64,000 nt of DNA, taken from the NCBI GenBank assembly GCA_026645575.1, contig JAPKMW010000041.1, positions 24,291-88,290 on the forward strand, written 5' to 3'. The stretch is from Caldilineaceae bacterium (lineage in GTDB: Bacteria; Chloroflexota; Anaerolineae; Caldilineales; Caldilineaceae). Positions 16,116 to 25,708 of this stretch are shown piece after piece. The notes under the pieces were generated by a model. It saw only the letters and a program-made list of their open reading frames with translations, did not search any database and was not told where the DNA came from. Within the stretch, counting starts at the first letter, position 1. Every line of letters begins with the position of its first letter. Position numbers and translations under genes: made by a program.

Positions 16116-16290
16116 TGTTGGCAGAAGCATACACGATAAGCGGTATTTTGGCAAGTGCGATTTATTGGTGATTGGGTGATTGTTTTGTCGCCGGCTTCAC
16201 GATCCAAGCTGGTGGCGTGAGAAGACGCATGATTCCTATCGAACCCACCGGTGTCGCATTCACCGGTGTCTGTGACCTGCAAACCGAGAA

Positions 16291-16440
16291 ATGCACAGCG
16301 CTTACAAGGCGCTCTTAACGGCGGTTTGGTCACCGCCAGGGCGAACGCAAGTGAATGTTTGTGGCGCTTGCCTGGAAGAAATGGTGCGACGCGATGAATG
16401 GTATGTGAAAGGAGCTAGGGTGGCGCGACAAACCGGGTAG
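16291..16440 (+). CDS. Short Cys-containing ORF, possible zinc-ribbon remnant
   Basis: The 49-codon frame contains a CxxC knuckle (NVCGACLEEM) and the coding-like text RRDEWYVKG. Just upstream, in another frame (16229-16318), lies a segment with two more Cys residues (GVCDLQTEKCTAL). Together they could be a four-Cys zinc ribbon split by a frameshift. Alternatively this is a minimal gene starting at ATG 16291, although no ribosome site is evident. Confidence 0.35.
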   Translation: MHSAYKALLTAVWSPPGRTQVNVCGACLEEMVRRDEWYVKGARVARQTG

Positions 16441-16441
16441 A

Positions 16442-16559
16442 GCCGCCTTGAACTAAAGTTCAGGCTGACAGCTAAAGTTGGCTGAAGCCAACTGTCGATT
16501 TGCCACTAGTCAGCTTTAGCTGACTTGAGCTATTAGCCTGAACTTTAGTTCAAGGCGGC
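16442..16559. repeat. Nested inverted repeat with perfect 25-bp arms
   Basis: Arms at 16442-16466 and 16535-16559 begin GCCGCCTTGAACTAAAG and are perfect complements. Inside are two smaller palindromes, GTTGGCTGAAGCCAAC and GTCAGCTTTAGCTGAC. It lies just before the promoter of the acyl-CoA synthetase gene. Confidence 0.8.
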
Positions 16560-16586
16560 GTAAGCGTAAGCTTTCATTGCGCTCTC

Positions 16587-16615
16587 TTGACTATCCACCC
16601 ATCCCCCCGTACAAT
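16587..16615 (+). promoter_or_regulatory. Promoter of the acyl-CoA synthetase gene
   Basis: TTGACT (16587-16592), a 17-base spacer and TACAAT (16610-16615) precede the ATG by about 80 bases. Confidence 0.65.
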
Positions 16616-16698
16616 AAGACTACACAGGCTCCCCAACCGCCTGCTTCCCATTGTTCCCGTTTCCAGGCGAGTAAACCTATACCAACGGAGGTGTTTCG

Positions 16699-18417
16699 AT
16701 GACCGCAACCAACCGCAGCTATGCCAGCGGTGCCAGCGACAAGCCGCTGCTTGGCGTCACCATTGGCGATCTCTTTGACCAGATTGTGGCGCGCTATCCA
16801 GAGAATGAAGCGCTGGTGTCACGCCACCAGGGGCTGCGCTATAGCTATCGCGCTCTAAAAACCGTGGTCGATCAATGTGCGCGGGCGTTGTTGGCCTTGG
16901 GCGTTGCCAAGGGGGAACGGGTGGGTATTTGGGCGCCCAACTGTGCCGAGTGGGCCATCACCCAGTTCGCCACCAGCAAGATCGGCGCCATTCTGGTCAA
17001 CATCAACCCCAGCTATCGCGTCCATGAACTGCAATATGCCCTCAAGCAGTCGGGCTGCGCGTATTTGATCATCGCGCCCCAGTTTCGCACCTCCAACTAC
17101 ACAGCGATGATTTATGAGTTGGCGCCGGAACTCCAAAACACCCAACCCTTGCCGACAGGGACTGGACTGTCAGCGGCGCAATTGCCGGATCTGCGGGCTG
17201 TCGTGCGGTTGGGATCCGAGCCATCCTCCGGCATGTTGACCTGGGGGGAACTGCTGGCCCTGGGCGACGGCGTCAGCGCCGAGCAATTGGCCGAACGACA
17301 GGCGCAGCAACAATTTGACGACCCGATCAACATCCAATACACCAGCGGCACCACCGGCTACCCCAAAGGCGCGACCCTCAGCCACCACAACATCCTCAAC
17401 AATGGCTATTTTGTGGCCGAAATCATGAATTTTACCGACCAGGATCGCCTGGTCATTCCCGTGCCGCTCTACCACTGTTTCGGCATGGTCATGGGCAATC
17501 TGGGCTGTATGAGCCACGGCGCCACCATGATCTATCCCAATGACGGCTTTGACGCCAAGACTGTTCTGGATGCCGTGCAAGAGGAAAGGGCCACGGCGCT
17601 CTATGGCGTACCAACCATGTTTATTGCCGAACTTAACCACCCCGATTTTGCCACCTACGATTTCAGCACCTTGCGCACCGGCGTCATGGCCGGCTCCCCC
17701 TGTCCCGTCGAGGTGATGAAGAAGGTGCAGTCATTGATGAACATGCGCGACGTAGAAATCTGCTATGGCATGACCGAAACCAGCCCCGTCAGCACCCAAA
17801 CGCGCATTGGCACACCACTTGACAAACAAGTCAGCACCGTCGGCCAGGTGCATCCCCATGTGGAGATCAAGATCATCGACCCTGTCACCGGCGCGATTGT
17901 CCCCAACGGGACGCCAGGCGAACTCTGCACCCGCGGCTATAGCGTTATGCTCGGCTATTGGAACAACGCCGATGCCACCGCCAAAGCCATCGACGCAGCG
18001 CGCTGGATGCATACCGGCGACCTGGCCGTGATGGATGACGAAGGCTATGTCAATATTGTGGGGCGTATCAAAGATATGATCATCCGCGGCGGCGAAAATG
18101 TCTACCCGCGCGAAATCGAGGAATTCCTCTACACCCACCCGCAAATCCAGGATGTCCAGGTGGTGGGCGTGCCGGATGAGAAATATGGCGAAGAGATCAT
18201 GGCCTGGGTCAGACTCAAACCGGGCGCAACCACCACGGGCGAAGAAGTGCGCGACTTCTGCCGCGGTCGCATCGCCCATTACAAAATCCCGCGCTACGTC
18301 AAGTTTGTCGAGGCTTTCCCGATGACGGTGACGGGAAAGATTCAGAAGTTCATCATGCGCGACCAAAGCATCCAGGAGTTAGGATTAGAGGCTGCGGCGG
18401 CGGTGAAGACGGCGTGA
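16699..18417 (+). CDS. AMP-binding acyl-CoA synthetase (FadD-like)
   Basis: The 572-residue adenylate-forming enzyme activates a carboxylic acid, probably a fatty acid, to its CoA thioester. Motifs are in order: [18 protein letters not shown] (P-loop, about residues 214-231), [19 protein letters not shown] (A5), the hinge-side [20 protein letters not shown], and the catalytic lysine of TVTGKIQKF near the C terminus. The ATG at 16699 follows GGAGGTGTTTCG. It is monocistronic and bounded by two large hairpins. Chain-length specificity cannot be inferred. Confidence 0.9.
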   Translation: MTATNRSYASGASDKPLLGVTIGDLFDQIVARYPENEALVSRHQGLRYSYRALKTVVDQCARALLALGVAKGERVGIWAPNCAEWAITQFATSKIGAILVNINPSYRVHELQYALKQSGCAYLIIAPQFRTSNYTAMIYELAPELQNTQPLPTGTGLSAAQLPDLRAVVRLGSEPSSGMLTWGELLALGDGVSAEQLAERQAQQQFDDPINIQYTSGTTGYPKGATLSHHNILNNGYFVAEIMNFTDQDRLVIPVPLYHCFGMVMGNLGCMSHGATMIYPNDGFDAKTVLDAVQEERATALYGVPTMFIAELNHPDFATYDFSTLRTGVMAGSPCPVEVMKKVQSLMNMRDVEICYGMTETSPVSTQTRIGTPLDKQVSTVGQVHPHVEIKIIDPVTGAIVPNGTPGELCTRGYSVMLGYWNNADATAKAIDAARWMHTGDLAVMDDEGYVNIVGRIKDMIIRGGENVYPREIEEFLYTHPQIQDVQVVGVPDEKYGEEIMAWVRLKPGATTTGEEVRDFCRGRIAHYKIPRYVKFVEAFPMTVTGKIQKFIMRDQSIQELGLEAAAAVKTA

Positions 18418-18422
18418 ACAAA

Positions 18423-18504
18423 AACACAACAGCGGATTCAGGAAAGTAACGGATTTGCTTCGGTAAGAAAAAATCCGTTACTTTCCTGAATCCGCTGTTG
18501 TGTT
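18423..18504. repeat. Perfect 34-bp inverted repeat, CAGCGGAT family (copy 2)
   Basis: Arms at 18423-18456 and 18471-18504 are perfectly complementary over 34 bases with a 14-base loop. They share the CAGCGGAT core with 1395-1475 and 54671-54762. It sits between convergent genes and could terminate both. Confidence 0.85.
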
Positions 18505-18513
18505 CCCGCACCC

Positions 18514-20031
18514 CTAATGCATCCCCGCCTGTGACAACTCTTTCACCGCGTTCGGATCAGCCGGCGCAGGAGACTTCGCCTCTTCGATCCGGCCACCGGG
18601 CGCCAGCAGTGAGACCCCTAGCGCCAAGGCCGCAGCAACAAACGCAATGACAAAGACGCTTTGGATCGAGACGCCCAGCGCATGACGGAGTGCGTCGTTT
18701 AGACCAGCCGCGGCATTGCTACCCGCCAGCGGATCGAGCAGGCTATTAAGCGAAACCGTCGCCGGATCAATCCCCGCAGCGGTTAAACTAGTCGCCAGCC
18801 GTGTGCTGAGTACGGCGCCCATCACGCTGACCCCTAGCGTACCGCCGATGTTGCGGCTAAATTGGAGCGTTGAGGTCGCTGCCCCCATATTGCGTCGCCC
18901 CACCTTGCTCTGCACTGCAATCAAGAAAGGGGAGATGGCAAAACCCATGCCGACACCCATCAAGCCCAGATAGAGCATCACTTGTAAGCGGGTCACATCA
19001 TCCGTGATCAGCGTCATGAGGAAAGCGCCCAAGGTCAACAAGACGGTTCCGAGGATGACGACCTTGCGATAACTCATATAGAGCAATGCGCGGCTACCGA
19101 TGATGCTCGACACGACCCAGCCCAGCAACATGGGCATCAAGGTCGAGCCGGCGCTGGTGGCGCTGGTCCCTAGCACCGCCTGTACAAAGAGCGGCACAAA
19201 GGAGAGGCTGCCAAACATCGCCCAACCGGAAAGCACACCGTGTCCAGTCGCGCTGGCAAAGAGCCGTTCCCGGAAGAGAGGGATCGGCAGCACCGGGTCC
19301 GCCGCCCGTCGTTCGACCCACAGCAGGGCGATAAATAACACAACCGACGCAGCAATCAAGCCTTTGCCCCAGGTGGTACTCAGTTCAAACAGCCCCAACA
19401 AGAGCGCCACCACCGATGCCGTGAGCAGCAGGGCGCCGGCATAGTCAATCACCGGTTTCACATTCTTATCCACATGACGGTCTTGTAGGGCGAACCAGAC
19501 CATCAGCGCCGCAATGATCCCCGGCACGACATTGACATAGAAGACCCAATGCCAGGAGATCTGGTCCACCAGAAAGCCGCCCAGCAGCGGCCCCACCACC
19601 GACGATACCCCCCAAACGCCGGAGAAGAGGCCCTGCATCCGCGCGCGCTGTTCAAAGCTAAAGATGTCACCAACAATGATAAAGACCAGTGGCATCACCC
19701 CGCCGGCGCCCAAGCCCTGGATGGCGCGAAAGGCGATCAACTGCCCCATGCTCTGCGCCATACCACACAGCACCGAGCCGATCAGGAAGATCCCCAACGC
19801 AACGATAAAGACCGGTCGCCGGCCAAAAATATCGGAAAGCTTGCCATAGATGGGAACCGTCGTGGTCGAGGTGAGCATATAGACCGAGAAGACCCAACTG
19901 TAGATCGCCAGCCCCCCCAACTGGCTGACAATGGTGGGCATAGCCGTGGAAATAACCGTCGCTTCCATCGAGGCCATAAAGAGACCCAGCATAATGCCGA
20001 CGGTAGTAACAATGGTGCGCTGACGCGACAT
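18514..20031 (-). CDS. MFS drug-efflux transporter, DHA2/EmrB-QacA type
   Basis: The 505-residue integral membrane protein shows 13-14 hydrophobic segments. The DHA2 signatures are present: MEATVISTAMPTI in helix 1 (the Asp usual in this position is replaced within M-E-A-T-V), the loop motif GKLSDIFGRRP, and GLGAGGVMPL in helix 4-5 (antiporter motif region). Such proteins export hydrophobic compounds using the proton gradient. The ATG at 20031 is chosen for GGAG eight bases upstream. Other in-frame starts add up to 32 non-conserved residues. It is preceded by a purine-rich repeat hairpin. Confidence 0.88.
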   Translation of the reverse strand: MSRQRTIVTTVGIMLGLFMASMEATVISTAMPTIVSQLGGLAIYSWVFSVYMLTSTTTVPIYGKLSDIFGRRPVFIVALGIFLIGSVLCGMAQSMGQLIAFRAIQGLGAGGVMPLVFIIVGDIFSFEQRARMQGLFSGVWGVSSVVGPLLGGFLVDQISWHWVFYVNVVPGIIAALMVWFALQDRHVDKNVKPVIDYAGALLLTASVVALLLGLFELSTTWGKGLIAASVVLFIALLWVERRAADPVLPIPLFRERLFASATGHGVLSGWAMFGSLSFVPLFVQAVLGTSATSAGSTLMPMLLGWVVSSIIGSRALLYMSYRKVVILGTVLLTLGAFLMTLITDDVTRLQVMLYLGLMGVGMGFAISPFLIAVQSKVGRRNMGAATSTLQFSRNIGGTLGVSVMGAVLSTRLATSLTAAGIDPATVSLNSLLDPLAGSNAAAGLNDALRHALGVSIQSVFVIAFVAAALALGVSLLAPGGRIEEAKSPAPADPNAVKELSQAGMH

Positions 20032-20060
20032 AGGAATGACTCCTGCTTCCATAAACAAAC

Positions 20061-20157
20061 GGAGATAAAGAGATTGGGAGATTAGGAGATTAAGAGACTG
20101 GCATGAATGCGCTACTGAATCTCTCAATCTCTTTATCTCTTTATCTCAAGCTCTCAA
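20061..20157. repeat. Low-complexity palindromic array (GAGATTA/TAATCTC words)
   Basis: Repeated purine words (GGAGATTAGGAGATTAAGAGA) face their pyrimidine complements (TCTCAATCTCTTTATCTC). The two genes flanking this short gap are both on the minus strand. It forms a long imperfect stem built from 7-8 base units. Confidence 0.6.
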
Positions 20158-20160
20158 GCT

Positions 20161-21324
20161 CTAAAAGAACGGCTCAATCCACCGCTCCGGCACCTCCAAG
20201 CCAAAGCCAGGGGCGTCATTGGGCGTCAACCAGCCATCTTTGGCGACGGGTTCGCCGGGCAGATGAGGGACTTCTTCCAGTGGTACGCCGGGTGCTGAGC
20301 CGACAAAGTATTCGAGCCACGGCACTGCCGGCATGGCAATACTAAAGTGTTGACCAAAGGCGTTGCGGCCACCGCCATGCAACATCACACTAATTCCAGC
20401 CGCATCTGCCGCCGCCGCAACCTTCAAACAAGTGCTGACGCCGCCGCACCAGTTAATGTCCGGTTGCAACACATCGGCTACTTTGTGGTTGGCCGCCCAC
20501 TGAAACGGGACGTGGGTATACCAATGCTCGCCGGTGGTCAGTGTCTGCCAGGGAATCCGCTGGCGCAGTGCCACATGGGCATCCAGGTCCTCCGGGATCA
20601 GACACTCTTCCATCCACTTGAGGCGATAGGGGCGCAAGGTCTCGGCCAGGCGCACGGTGTACTCGACATCAAAGGCCATCCAACAATCAAGCATCAATTC
20701 GCAGTCGTCGCCGATCTGTTCACGCGTTTTGGCGACCAATTCTTCGTTCTTGCGAATGCCGTCCAGCCCGTCCGCCGGGCCATAGGGGCAAGCGAGTTTG
20801 AACGCTTTGAAGCCCAACTCCTGATACCAATCGACATCGTTGCCGGTGGCATAACAGAACAACTTCTCCTTGTGCGGTCCCCCCAGCAAGCGATAGACTG
20901 GCTGCCCCAACGCCTTGCCCTTGGCATCCCACAGCGCCAGATCAACGGCGCTGACCGCATAGGCCGCCAACCCCGTCGAACCGTAAGGCTTGGTCATGCG
21001 GAACATCATATCGGCCAGCTTTTCAATGGCAAAGCCATCCTCGCCAATCAAGTTGGGCGCCAGGTGATCATCGATCACGGCGGCAACAGCGCGGCCATAG
21101 CTGGTGCTACCCAATCCCCAAGTGCCATCTTCCAACGTGACCTTGCACCAAACTTCCTCCCAGCGGTTCGGTGTCCACAAACTGCGATGGCGTTTGACCT
21201 TGGGAAAGCGGGACATGGGGTTGGCCACCTCCGCCTGTGTCCCCCACGATTCACGGCGGGGCGTGGTTTTGGTCGGTTGCGGCGGCATCTTGATGCGCAC
21301 GGCACGGATGTCAACGATCTTCAT
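20161..21324 (-). CDS. Enolase-superfamily sugar-acid dehydratase (RhmD-like)
   Basis: The 387-residue protein belongs to the mandelate racemase/muconate lactonizing group. It shows GSTGLAAYAVSAVDLALWDAK, the metal-ligand series MLDCWMAFD (Asp), WMEECLIPED (Glu) and TTGEHWYT (Glu), then DVLQPDINWCGG and a late VMLHGGG His. The DCWM/EECL/GEHWY/NWCGG combination is closest to L-rhamnonate dehydratase, which removes water from a six-carbon sugar acid to give a 2-keto-3-deoxy acid. The ATG at 21324 gives the conserved MKIVDIRAV start. It is unlinked to other rhamnose genes, so the substrate remains an inference. Confidence 0.82.
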   Translation of the reverse strand: MKIVDIRAVRIKMPPQPTKTTPRRESWGTQAEVANPMSRFPKVKRHRSLWTPNRWEEVWCKVTLEDGTWGLGSTSYGRAVAAVIDDHLAPNLIGEDGFAIEKLADMMFRMTKPYGSTGLAAYAVSAVDLALWDAKGKALGQPVYRLLGGPHKEKLFCYATGNDVDWYQELGFKAFKLACPYGPADGLDGIRKNEELVAKTREQIGDDCELMLDCWMAFDVEYTVRLAETLRPYRLKWMEECLIPEDLDAHVALRQRIPWQTLTTGEHWYTHVPFQWAANHKVADVLQPDINWCGGVSTCLKVAAAADAAGISVMLHGGGRNAFGQHFSIAMPAVPWLEYFVGSAPGVPLEEVPHLPGEPVAKDGWLTPNDAPGFGLEVPERWIEPFF

Positions 21325-21383
21325 CTTGGTTCCTCTCTCCTGTTTCGTAAAACAAGCCATGATCGATTATGTCGCTCACCCCA

Positions 21384-21460
21384 ATATCACCACGAATCGT
21401 AGGATTAGCGAATCTTTGTCCCCTGGCGCGATTCGCTAATCCCAGGATTCGCGGTGATAT
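21384..21460. repeat. Inverted repeat, TATCACC-GCGAATC family (copy 1)
   Basis: The element begins ATATCACCACGAATC and ends GATTCGCGGTGATAT, with inner GGATTAGCGAATC/GATTCGCTAATCC arms. A second copy lies at 28959-29029. Between-copy conservation is in the arms while the loops differ. Confidence 0.75.
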
Positions 21461-21553
21461 GCCTAAGATGTACCGATCCATCAAGACTTCTTCTACAAAC
21501 CACGATAGTTGCTATGTGTATTTGCCTCTGCCACCAGTATACCGCAGAACACG

Positions 21554-22597
21554 CTATAACACCACCACCTGTTTTGTTTCTGCGGACGCAAGCAGCGCCA
21601 GAATGACGGCTAGCGCACGCGTCCCCTCGGCAGCGCTGACAAAAGGCGCTTCTTCGCTGCGAATCACCCGGCAGAAATGCTCCAGTTGACGTACTAACGG
21701 ATCGGCAGCCACAACGTTTAGGTGATGCGTGGTCATGGGATGTTGCCAGCCCACCCGCTGGGGATCAGCATAGCGCCACAATTGCATACTGGGAAAAGCC
21801 AGCGCGCCCGCCGTTCCTACAAAGTGATAACAATCTTCGGCAGTGCGAAAATAGAGCGGGTTTTCGCCCGTGGTTGCTTCATAGGACCAGGGCGCCGCTG
21901 CGGCATCAGACAGCAAGATCGAGCCAAAAGCGCCATTAGCAAAGGTCAACGTCGCCGTCAGCGTATCTTCCACCGCAAAGCCCCGAATGGCCGAACTGCT
22001 TTGGGCATAGACCTGGGTGATCTCGCCACAAATAAAGCGGAGTGAATCGATCTCATGGATCAAATTGATCAGCGCCGGCCCACCATTCGGTCGCTGCGTG
22101 CGCCAGGTGACATCAAAATATTCATCTGGTTTGCGAATCGTCCACAGTACCGAAACGCCGATCAGTTTCCCCAACGCCCCTTCTTGAATGAGCGTGCGCG
22201 TCTGCGCAACCAACGGGTTATGCCGCCGATGATGCCCAACCAACACCTGCACACCCGCCTGTTGCGCCGCCCGCTTGATCCGTTCCGCATCGGCCAGGCT
22301 GTCGGCAATCGGCTTTTCCACCAACAGATGCACTCCATGCGCTGCGCAAATCTCTGCCACATCGGCATGAAGGTGATTGGGCGTCGCAATGATCACGCCC
22401 GCTGGCTTCGCCGCCGCCAACAATTCCGTCACCGTTTGGTAAAAAGGAACCCGAAACTGCGCAGCCACCGGTGCCCGGCTACCATCAACATCACAGATTC
22501 CTACCAATTCAGCCACCGGCGAAGTCGTGATCAACGTAGCATGTTTCTGTCCAATCACCCCAGCGCCAATCACCGCAATCCGACACTTGTTACCCAT
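21554..22597 (-). CDS. Gfo/Idh/MocA-family oxidoreductase
   Basis: The 347-residue protein has an N-terminal Rossmann motif (VIGAGVIGQKH, residues 8-18) and CDVDGSR marking NAD-type binding. The catalytic-region signature VEKPIADSLADAERI (E-K-P) lies near residue 100, followed by INLIHEIDSLRFICG with its conserved His. It likely oxidises a sugar or cyclitol. The ATG at 22597 lacks a ribosome site, and an in-frame alternative lies 14 codons upstream. It is the third gene after the MetE-like and GT39 genes on the same strand. A single arm of the CAGCGGAT-type repeat overlaps the leader. Confidence 0.85.
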   Translation of the reverse strand: MGNKCRIAVIGAGVIGQKHATLITTSPVAELVGICDVDGSRAPVAAQFRVPFYQTVTELLAAAKPAGVIIATPNHLHADVAEICAAHGVHLLVEKPIADSLADAERIKRAAQQAGVQVLVGHHRRHNPLVAQTRTLIQEGALGKLIGVSVLWTIRKPDEYFDVTWRTQRPNGGPALINLIHEIDSLRFICGEITQVYAQSSSAIRGFAVEDTLTATLTFANGAFGSILLSDAAAAPWSYEATTGENPLYFRTAEDCYHFVGTAGALAFPSMQLWRYADPQRVGWQHPMTTHHLNVVAADPLVRQLEHFCRVIRSEEAPFVSAAEGTRALAVILALLASAETKQVVVL

Positions 22598-22601
22598 AAG
22601 C

Positions 22602-22635
22602 AAAAATCCGTTGCATCCTAAATCCGTTGTTGTGT
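22602..22635. repeat. Single arm of the CAGCGGAT-type repeat
   Basis: The text AAATCCGTTGCATCCTAAA followed by TCCGTTGTTGTGTT matches the right arm of 18471-18504 with a few differences. The opposite arm is absent, so this may be a decayed or half copy. Confidence 0.5.
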
Positions 22636-24261
22636 TCACCGTTCAAAACGCATCACCTGCAAACCGACAAACGCCCGCCGTTCGACCAAGGTCATCTGCT
22701 GCTCCAATTCACGAGGAATAATTCCTTGTGGGTCAGTATACCAATCATGCGAATAGACCAGCCAGACACTTTCCTGGTCGGCCAACAAATTGCGCAGATA
22801 GGGTAGATCGGCCTCAGTCATCTTCGGCTCCAGCACCCCGCGATCAAAGAGATCAACCGGCAGCCCACGCAACGGCGCCCCCTGTTCATAATGACGGAAG
22901 TAGTATTGAAACGGCAGTTGTACCCAGGTCGCATTAAAGAGAATCATCTCCCCCGGCTCGATCTGCTCCGCCACATAGGCCGCCGCCTCCGCCCACTCTT
23001 CTTTTTCAAAATAGGTGAAATAGGTATGCAACGCCAACCCATGCAACGCCAATAACAACACCAGCGCCCCGCCGCTCACACCAGTGCGCCACCCCGCAAC
23101 CTGCTTTGGCAGGTTTTGGCTATCCGACGCCGAATTCATTCGGCGGGCCGCCCCCCACTGCGCTACCCGTTCCGCCACCACCTCCACCATCCACACCATT
23201 CCTGCCGCCACTAAGAGTAAATAGGGCAACGTCACCCAAATCAACGTGCGATCTGAAAAGATGGGGCGACGCAGGCTGACCAGCAATTCGCCCAGAATCG
23301 GCAGCAAGAAGAGCGTCACCAACAATCCGGCGCGCGCCGGCGTCAGACGCAGGGTGCGCACCCCCAACGCCGCCAGCAACCACCATCCGATATTGACAGC
23401 CACAAAAGGGGGCGACCACGAAGGCCACAAAAAGGCCAGATTAAAATTGTGCAGCGCCTCGTAGACCATGCCTACCGTCGGTGGCCCGATCCAGAACCCC
23501 CGATCCACCATCACGGACTGAATGACAAACGGAACGCTCCAGGGCAACCAGAGCGCCACCGCCAGCAATTGGGTGCGCACCCAGCGCCGCTCAAAATCAA
23601 CGGCGTTGAGAACCGGCAGCGACGACACCCCGCCCTGCCCCTGTTTCCAAAGCCATGCCCCGCCGATAGCCGCATTGAGCGCCAGCGGAAAAAAGACCGT
23701 CGCCGTGTTGTGGGTGAGCATGGTTGCGGCTTGGGCCACCGCCAACCCAACCCACGGCCATTGCCGTTGGCGCGCTCGTTCGTCAAAGAGGACAACCATG
23801 AGTAGATAAAGCGTCGCCGCTGCCGTCAGGGTCAGCAGCGCGTACATGCGCACTTCCTGTGCATATTGGACATGAAACGGGGAGAGCGCCAGCAACAGCG
23901 CCGCCAGCAGTGCCGTCCGCTGGTCGAGGAGGTAACGGCCGGCAGCATAGAAAACCGGGATTGCCAGGCCGCTACAAAGCGCCGACAAGGCACGCGCCGT
24001 GCCTTGTGCATCGCCAAAGAGCCACACCCAGAAATGAAGCAGCGAATAGTAAAGCGGCGGATGTTGGTCGATCTTGATCAGCCACGCCCACATGTCCACC
24101 AGCGGTTGCTGCGCCAGCCAGATGCTGAACGCTTCATCCAACCAGACCGTCTGCCTACCAATGGCGTAGAAACGCAAGCCAAAGCCAAGCAAGGTAATCA
24201 CGCTGAGGAGCAGGGTAGCCCACGGGAGGGTGCGCTTACCAATTTGGATGTTGTTTTGCAT
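22636..24261 (-). CDS. Glycosyltransferase family 39-like membrane protein
   Basis: The 541-residue polytopic membrane protein has about ten hydrophobic segments. The GT39/ArnT-like signature WLDEAFSIWLA lies after the first membrane helix, with the catalytic-type Asp-Glu pair, followed by DQHPPLYYSLLHFWVW. These enzymes transfer sugars from polyprenyl-phosphate donors to extracytoplasmic acceptors. The start overlaps the stop of the MetE-like gene (TGATG), so they are translationally coupled. The functional link between the two is unclear. Confidence 0.82.
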   Translation of the reverse strand: MQNNIQIGKRTLPWATLLLSVITLLGFGLRFYAIGRQTVWLDEAFSIWLAQQPLVDMWAWLIKIDQHPPLYYSLLHFWVWLFGDAQGTARALSALCSGLAIPVFYAAGRYLLDQRTALLAALLLALSPFHVQYAQEVRMYALLTLTAAATLYLLMVVLFDERARQRQWPWVGLAVAQAATMLTHNTATVFFPLALNAAIGGAWLWKQGQGGVSSLPVLNAVDFERRWVRTQLLAVALWLPWSVPFVIQSVMVDRGFWIGPPTVGMVYEALHNFNLAFLWPSWSPPFVAVNIGWWLLAALGVRTLRLTPARAGLLVTLFLLPILGELLVSLRRPIFSDRTLIWVTLPYLLLVAAGMVWMVEVVAERVAQWGAARRMNSASDSQNLPKQVAGWRTGVSGGALVLLLALHGLALHTYFTYFEKEEWAEAAAYVAEQIEPGEMILFNATWVQLPFQYYFRHYEQGAPLRGLPVDLFDRGVLEPKMTEADLPYLRNLLADQESVWLVYSHDWYTDPQGIIPRELEQQMTLVERRAFVGLQVMRFER

Positions 24262-25280
24262 CAGTGCGCCTGCATGGTTTGATTGATGAGTTCTACCGCT
24301 TGCACCATCACCTGCGCCTTGCCGATTGCCAGCGCCGTCTCACGTCGGCCCAGTCCACAGGAAGGGCAGATCAACAAGCGTTCGGCGGGGACATAGTGGA
24401 GCAATTCCTGAATTTTCGCCACAACCGCTGCCGGTGTTTCAATGTCCGGTGATTTTACGTCAATCACCCCGACCGCCACTTCCATGCTTTGGGGAATTTG
24501 GGTCAGCAACGCCCGTTCCGCCCACTGTTCCGGCAGGGAAAATTCCAACACCACCCGGTCAACCACGCCATCTAGCGCCTGAATCGTCGGCAGCAATTGG
24601 TGGAAGGTGCGGTTGGTTGTCCAGCTTTGCGCCATAAAATCGCCATAGCAGAAGTGGATGCTGCGCCGAATGCCGCTAAAGCCCACAAAGATCGAACGAA
24701 TCAGATCAGCGGCGCTTTCCGTCGTCCAGCCATCTGCGCCATCCACTAAACCCATTGCCACATGGGGCAGATCTAGTTGAATGTCAGTGGCGCCCAGGTC
24801 GATACAGGCTTGCATTTCGGTGCGGATCAGGTCGATCACGGCCGGCCAGGTTGCGCGCCGCTCTTCCACTGGTTCAATGCGCATGGTGATCTCGGAAGGG
24901 CCGGGCAGCGTCACTTTGGTGATCTTGGCATCGAGCGCCCGTTCGCGACGAAAGGCGGCGGCAATGCCCAGCCCAGTAGGGGCGCCAATCGGCCCAACCA
25001 CGCGATAGGTGCCGCGATTCCCCCACGCTTCCCGATCTGCTGTCGGTTCGATCCCCGTCAAACAAGCAGGGAAATGGAGAATGAACGTATCTGCCGATGT
25101 TTCGCCGCCGGTGTACTCATGGAGACCACAGGCGCACTGTTCAGCAATGGCTTGCGCCGCAACCTGTTGCAGCAGCGGTTCAGTTTCATTAGGAGGGAGT
25201 CGTCCCTCGTGATAGGCTTCGAGTGCAGGGAAAAATTCGGCGGCAGGAGGCCAACTGCCGACAACGGTGGTGCGAATCAT
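24261..25280 (-). CDS. MetE/UROD-like cobalamin-independent methyltransferase homologue
   Basis: The 339-residue protein is a barrel of the methionine-synthase (MetE C-terminal) superfamily. It has TTVVGSWP at the N terminus, DIQLDLP, the zinc-type HFCYGD motif in the middle and ICPSCGLGRRE near the end supplying the last Cys. MetE moves a methyl group from folate to homocysteine, but this short form without the N-terminal half is often a paralogue of unknown substrate. The ATG at 25280 follows GGAG. The first gene of the GT39/Gfo operon. Confidence 0.8.
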   Translation of the reverse strand: MIRTTVVGSWPPAAEFFPALEAYHEGRLPPNETEPLLQQVAAQAIAEQCACGLHEYTGGETSADTFILHFPACLTGIEPTADREAWGNRGTYRVVGPIGAPTGLGIAAAFRRERALDAKITKVTLPGPSEITMRIEPVEERRATWPAVIDLIRTEMQACIDLGATDIQLDLPHVAMGLVDGADGWTTESAADLIRSIFVGFSGIRRSIHFCYGDFMAQSWTTNRTFHQLLPTIQALDGVVDRVVLEFSLPEQWAERALLTQIPQSMEVAVGVIDVKSPDIETPAAVVAKIQELLHYVPAERLLICPSCGLGRRETALAIGKAQVMVQAVELINQTMQAH

Positions 25281-25440
25281 GGCGGATGGCTCCTTGTCGT
25301 ATTGCTGAGTTTGGCGGCGTTTCCAGTTACGATTGTCCACCCATTACAGCAGAGTCCAGCCTACTTTGTCAAATTGATGAGGCAATAACGGGTCAAGTAC
25401 TAGGATTGACGCCCCCTCCCATAGATGTTCGGAAAAAGAG

Positions 25441-25489
25441 CCGTGCCAAGAAACCAGGGGCTTTCCAACCCCCTGGTTTCTTGGCACGG
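25441..25489. repeat. Inverted repeat with 20-bp perfect arms
   Basis: CCGTGCCAAGAAACCAGGGG (25441-25460) is complementary to 25470-25489 with a nine-base loop containing TTTCCAA. It lies between a minus-strand operon start and the small membrane gene. Confidence 0.8.
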
Positions 25490-25502
25490 AATGATTATCT
25501 AA

Positions 25503-25698
25503 ATTCCCGCAGAGTTACGCAGTTACCTGGGAACGCCGGCAGAGATGGCGTGGGTACCTTCTGAGGGACTAACTGCGTAATTCCTATTCCTGCAGTGCAA
25601 TTGCCGGTAAGGTAATTAGTGAGTAACTGCCTACAAACAACTGCCTGCGCCGTTCACGGCACATCTAGAAGGAACGGCGCAGGCAGTTGTTTGTAGGC
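25503..25698. repeat. Two further hairpins in the 25.3-25.7 kb gap
   Basis: An imperfect hairpin at about 25503-25587 has GCAGAGTTACGCAGTTACC facing ACTAACTGCGTAATT. It is followed by a perfect 27-bp inverted repeat (25629-25655 with 25672-25698). The 25281-25708 gap holds no gene, only these structures and the preceding hairpin. Confidence 0.7.
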
Positions 25699-25708
25699 GC
25701 TTCCGAAG

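Noticed and set aside
20347..21402. 351-codon plus-strand frame opposite the RhmD-like gene
   Set aside because: It mirrors the codon structure of the enolase-superfamily gene and shows no motif.
25040..25065. tRNA-like T-loop word (GGTTCGATCCC)
   Set aside because: It is inside the MetE-like coding region and has no acceptor, anticodon or D-stem around it.
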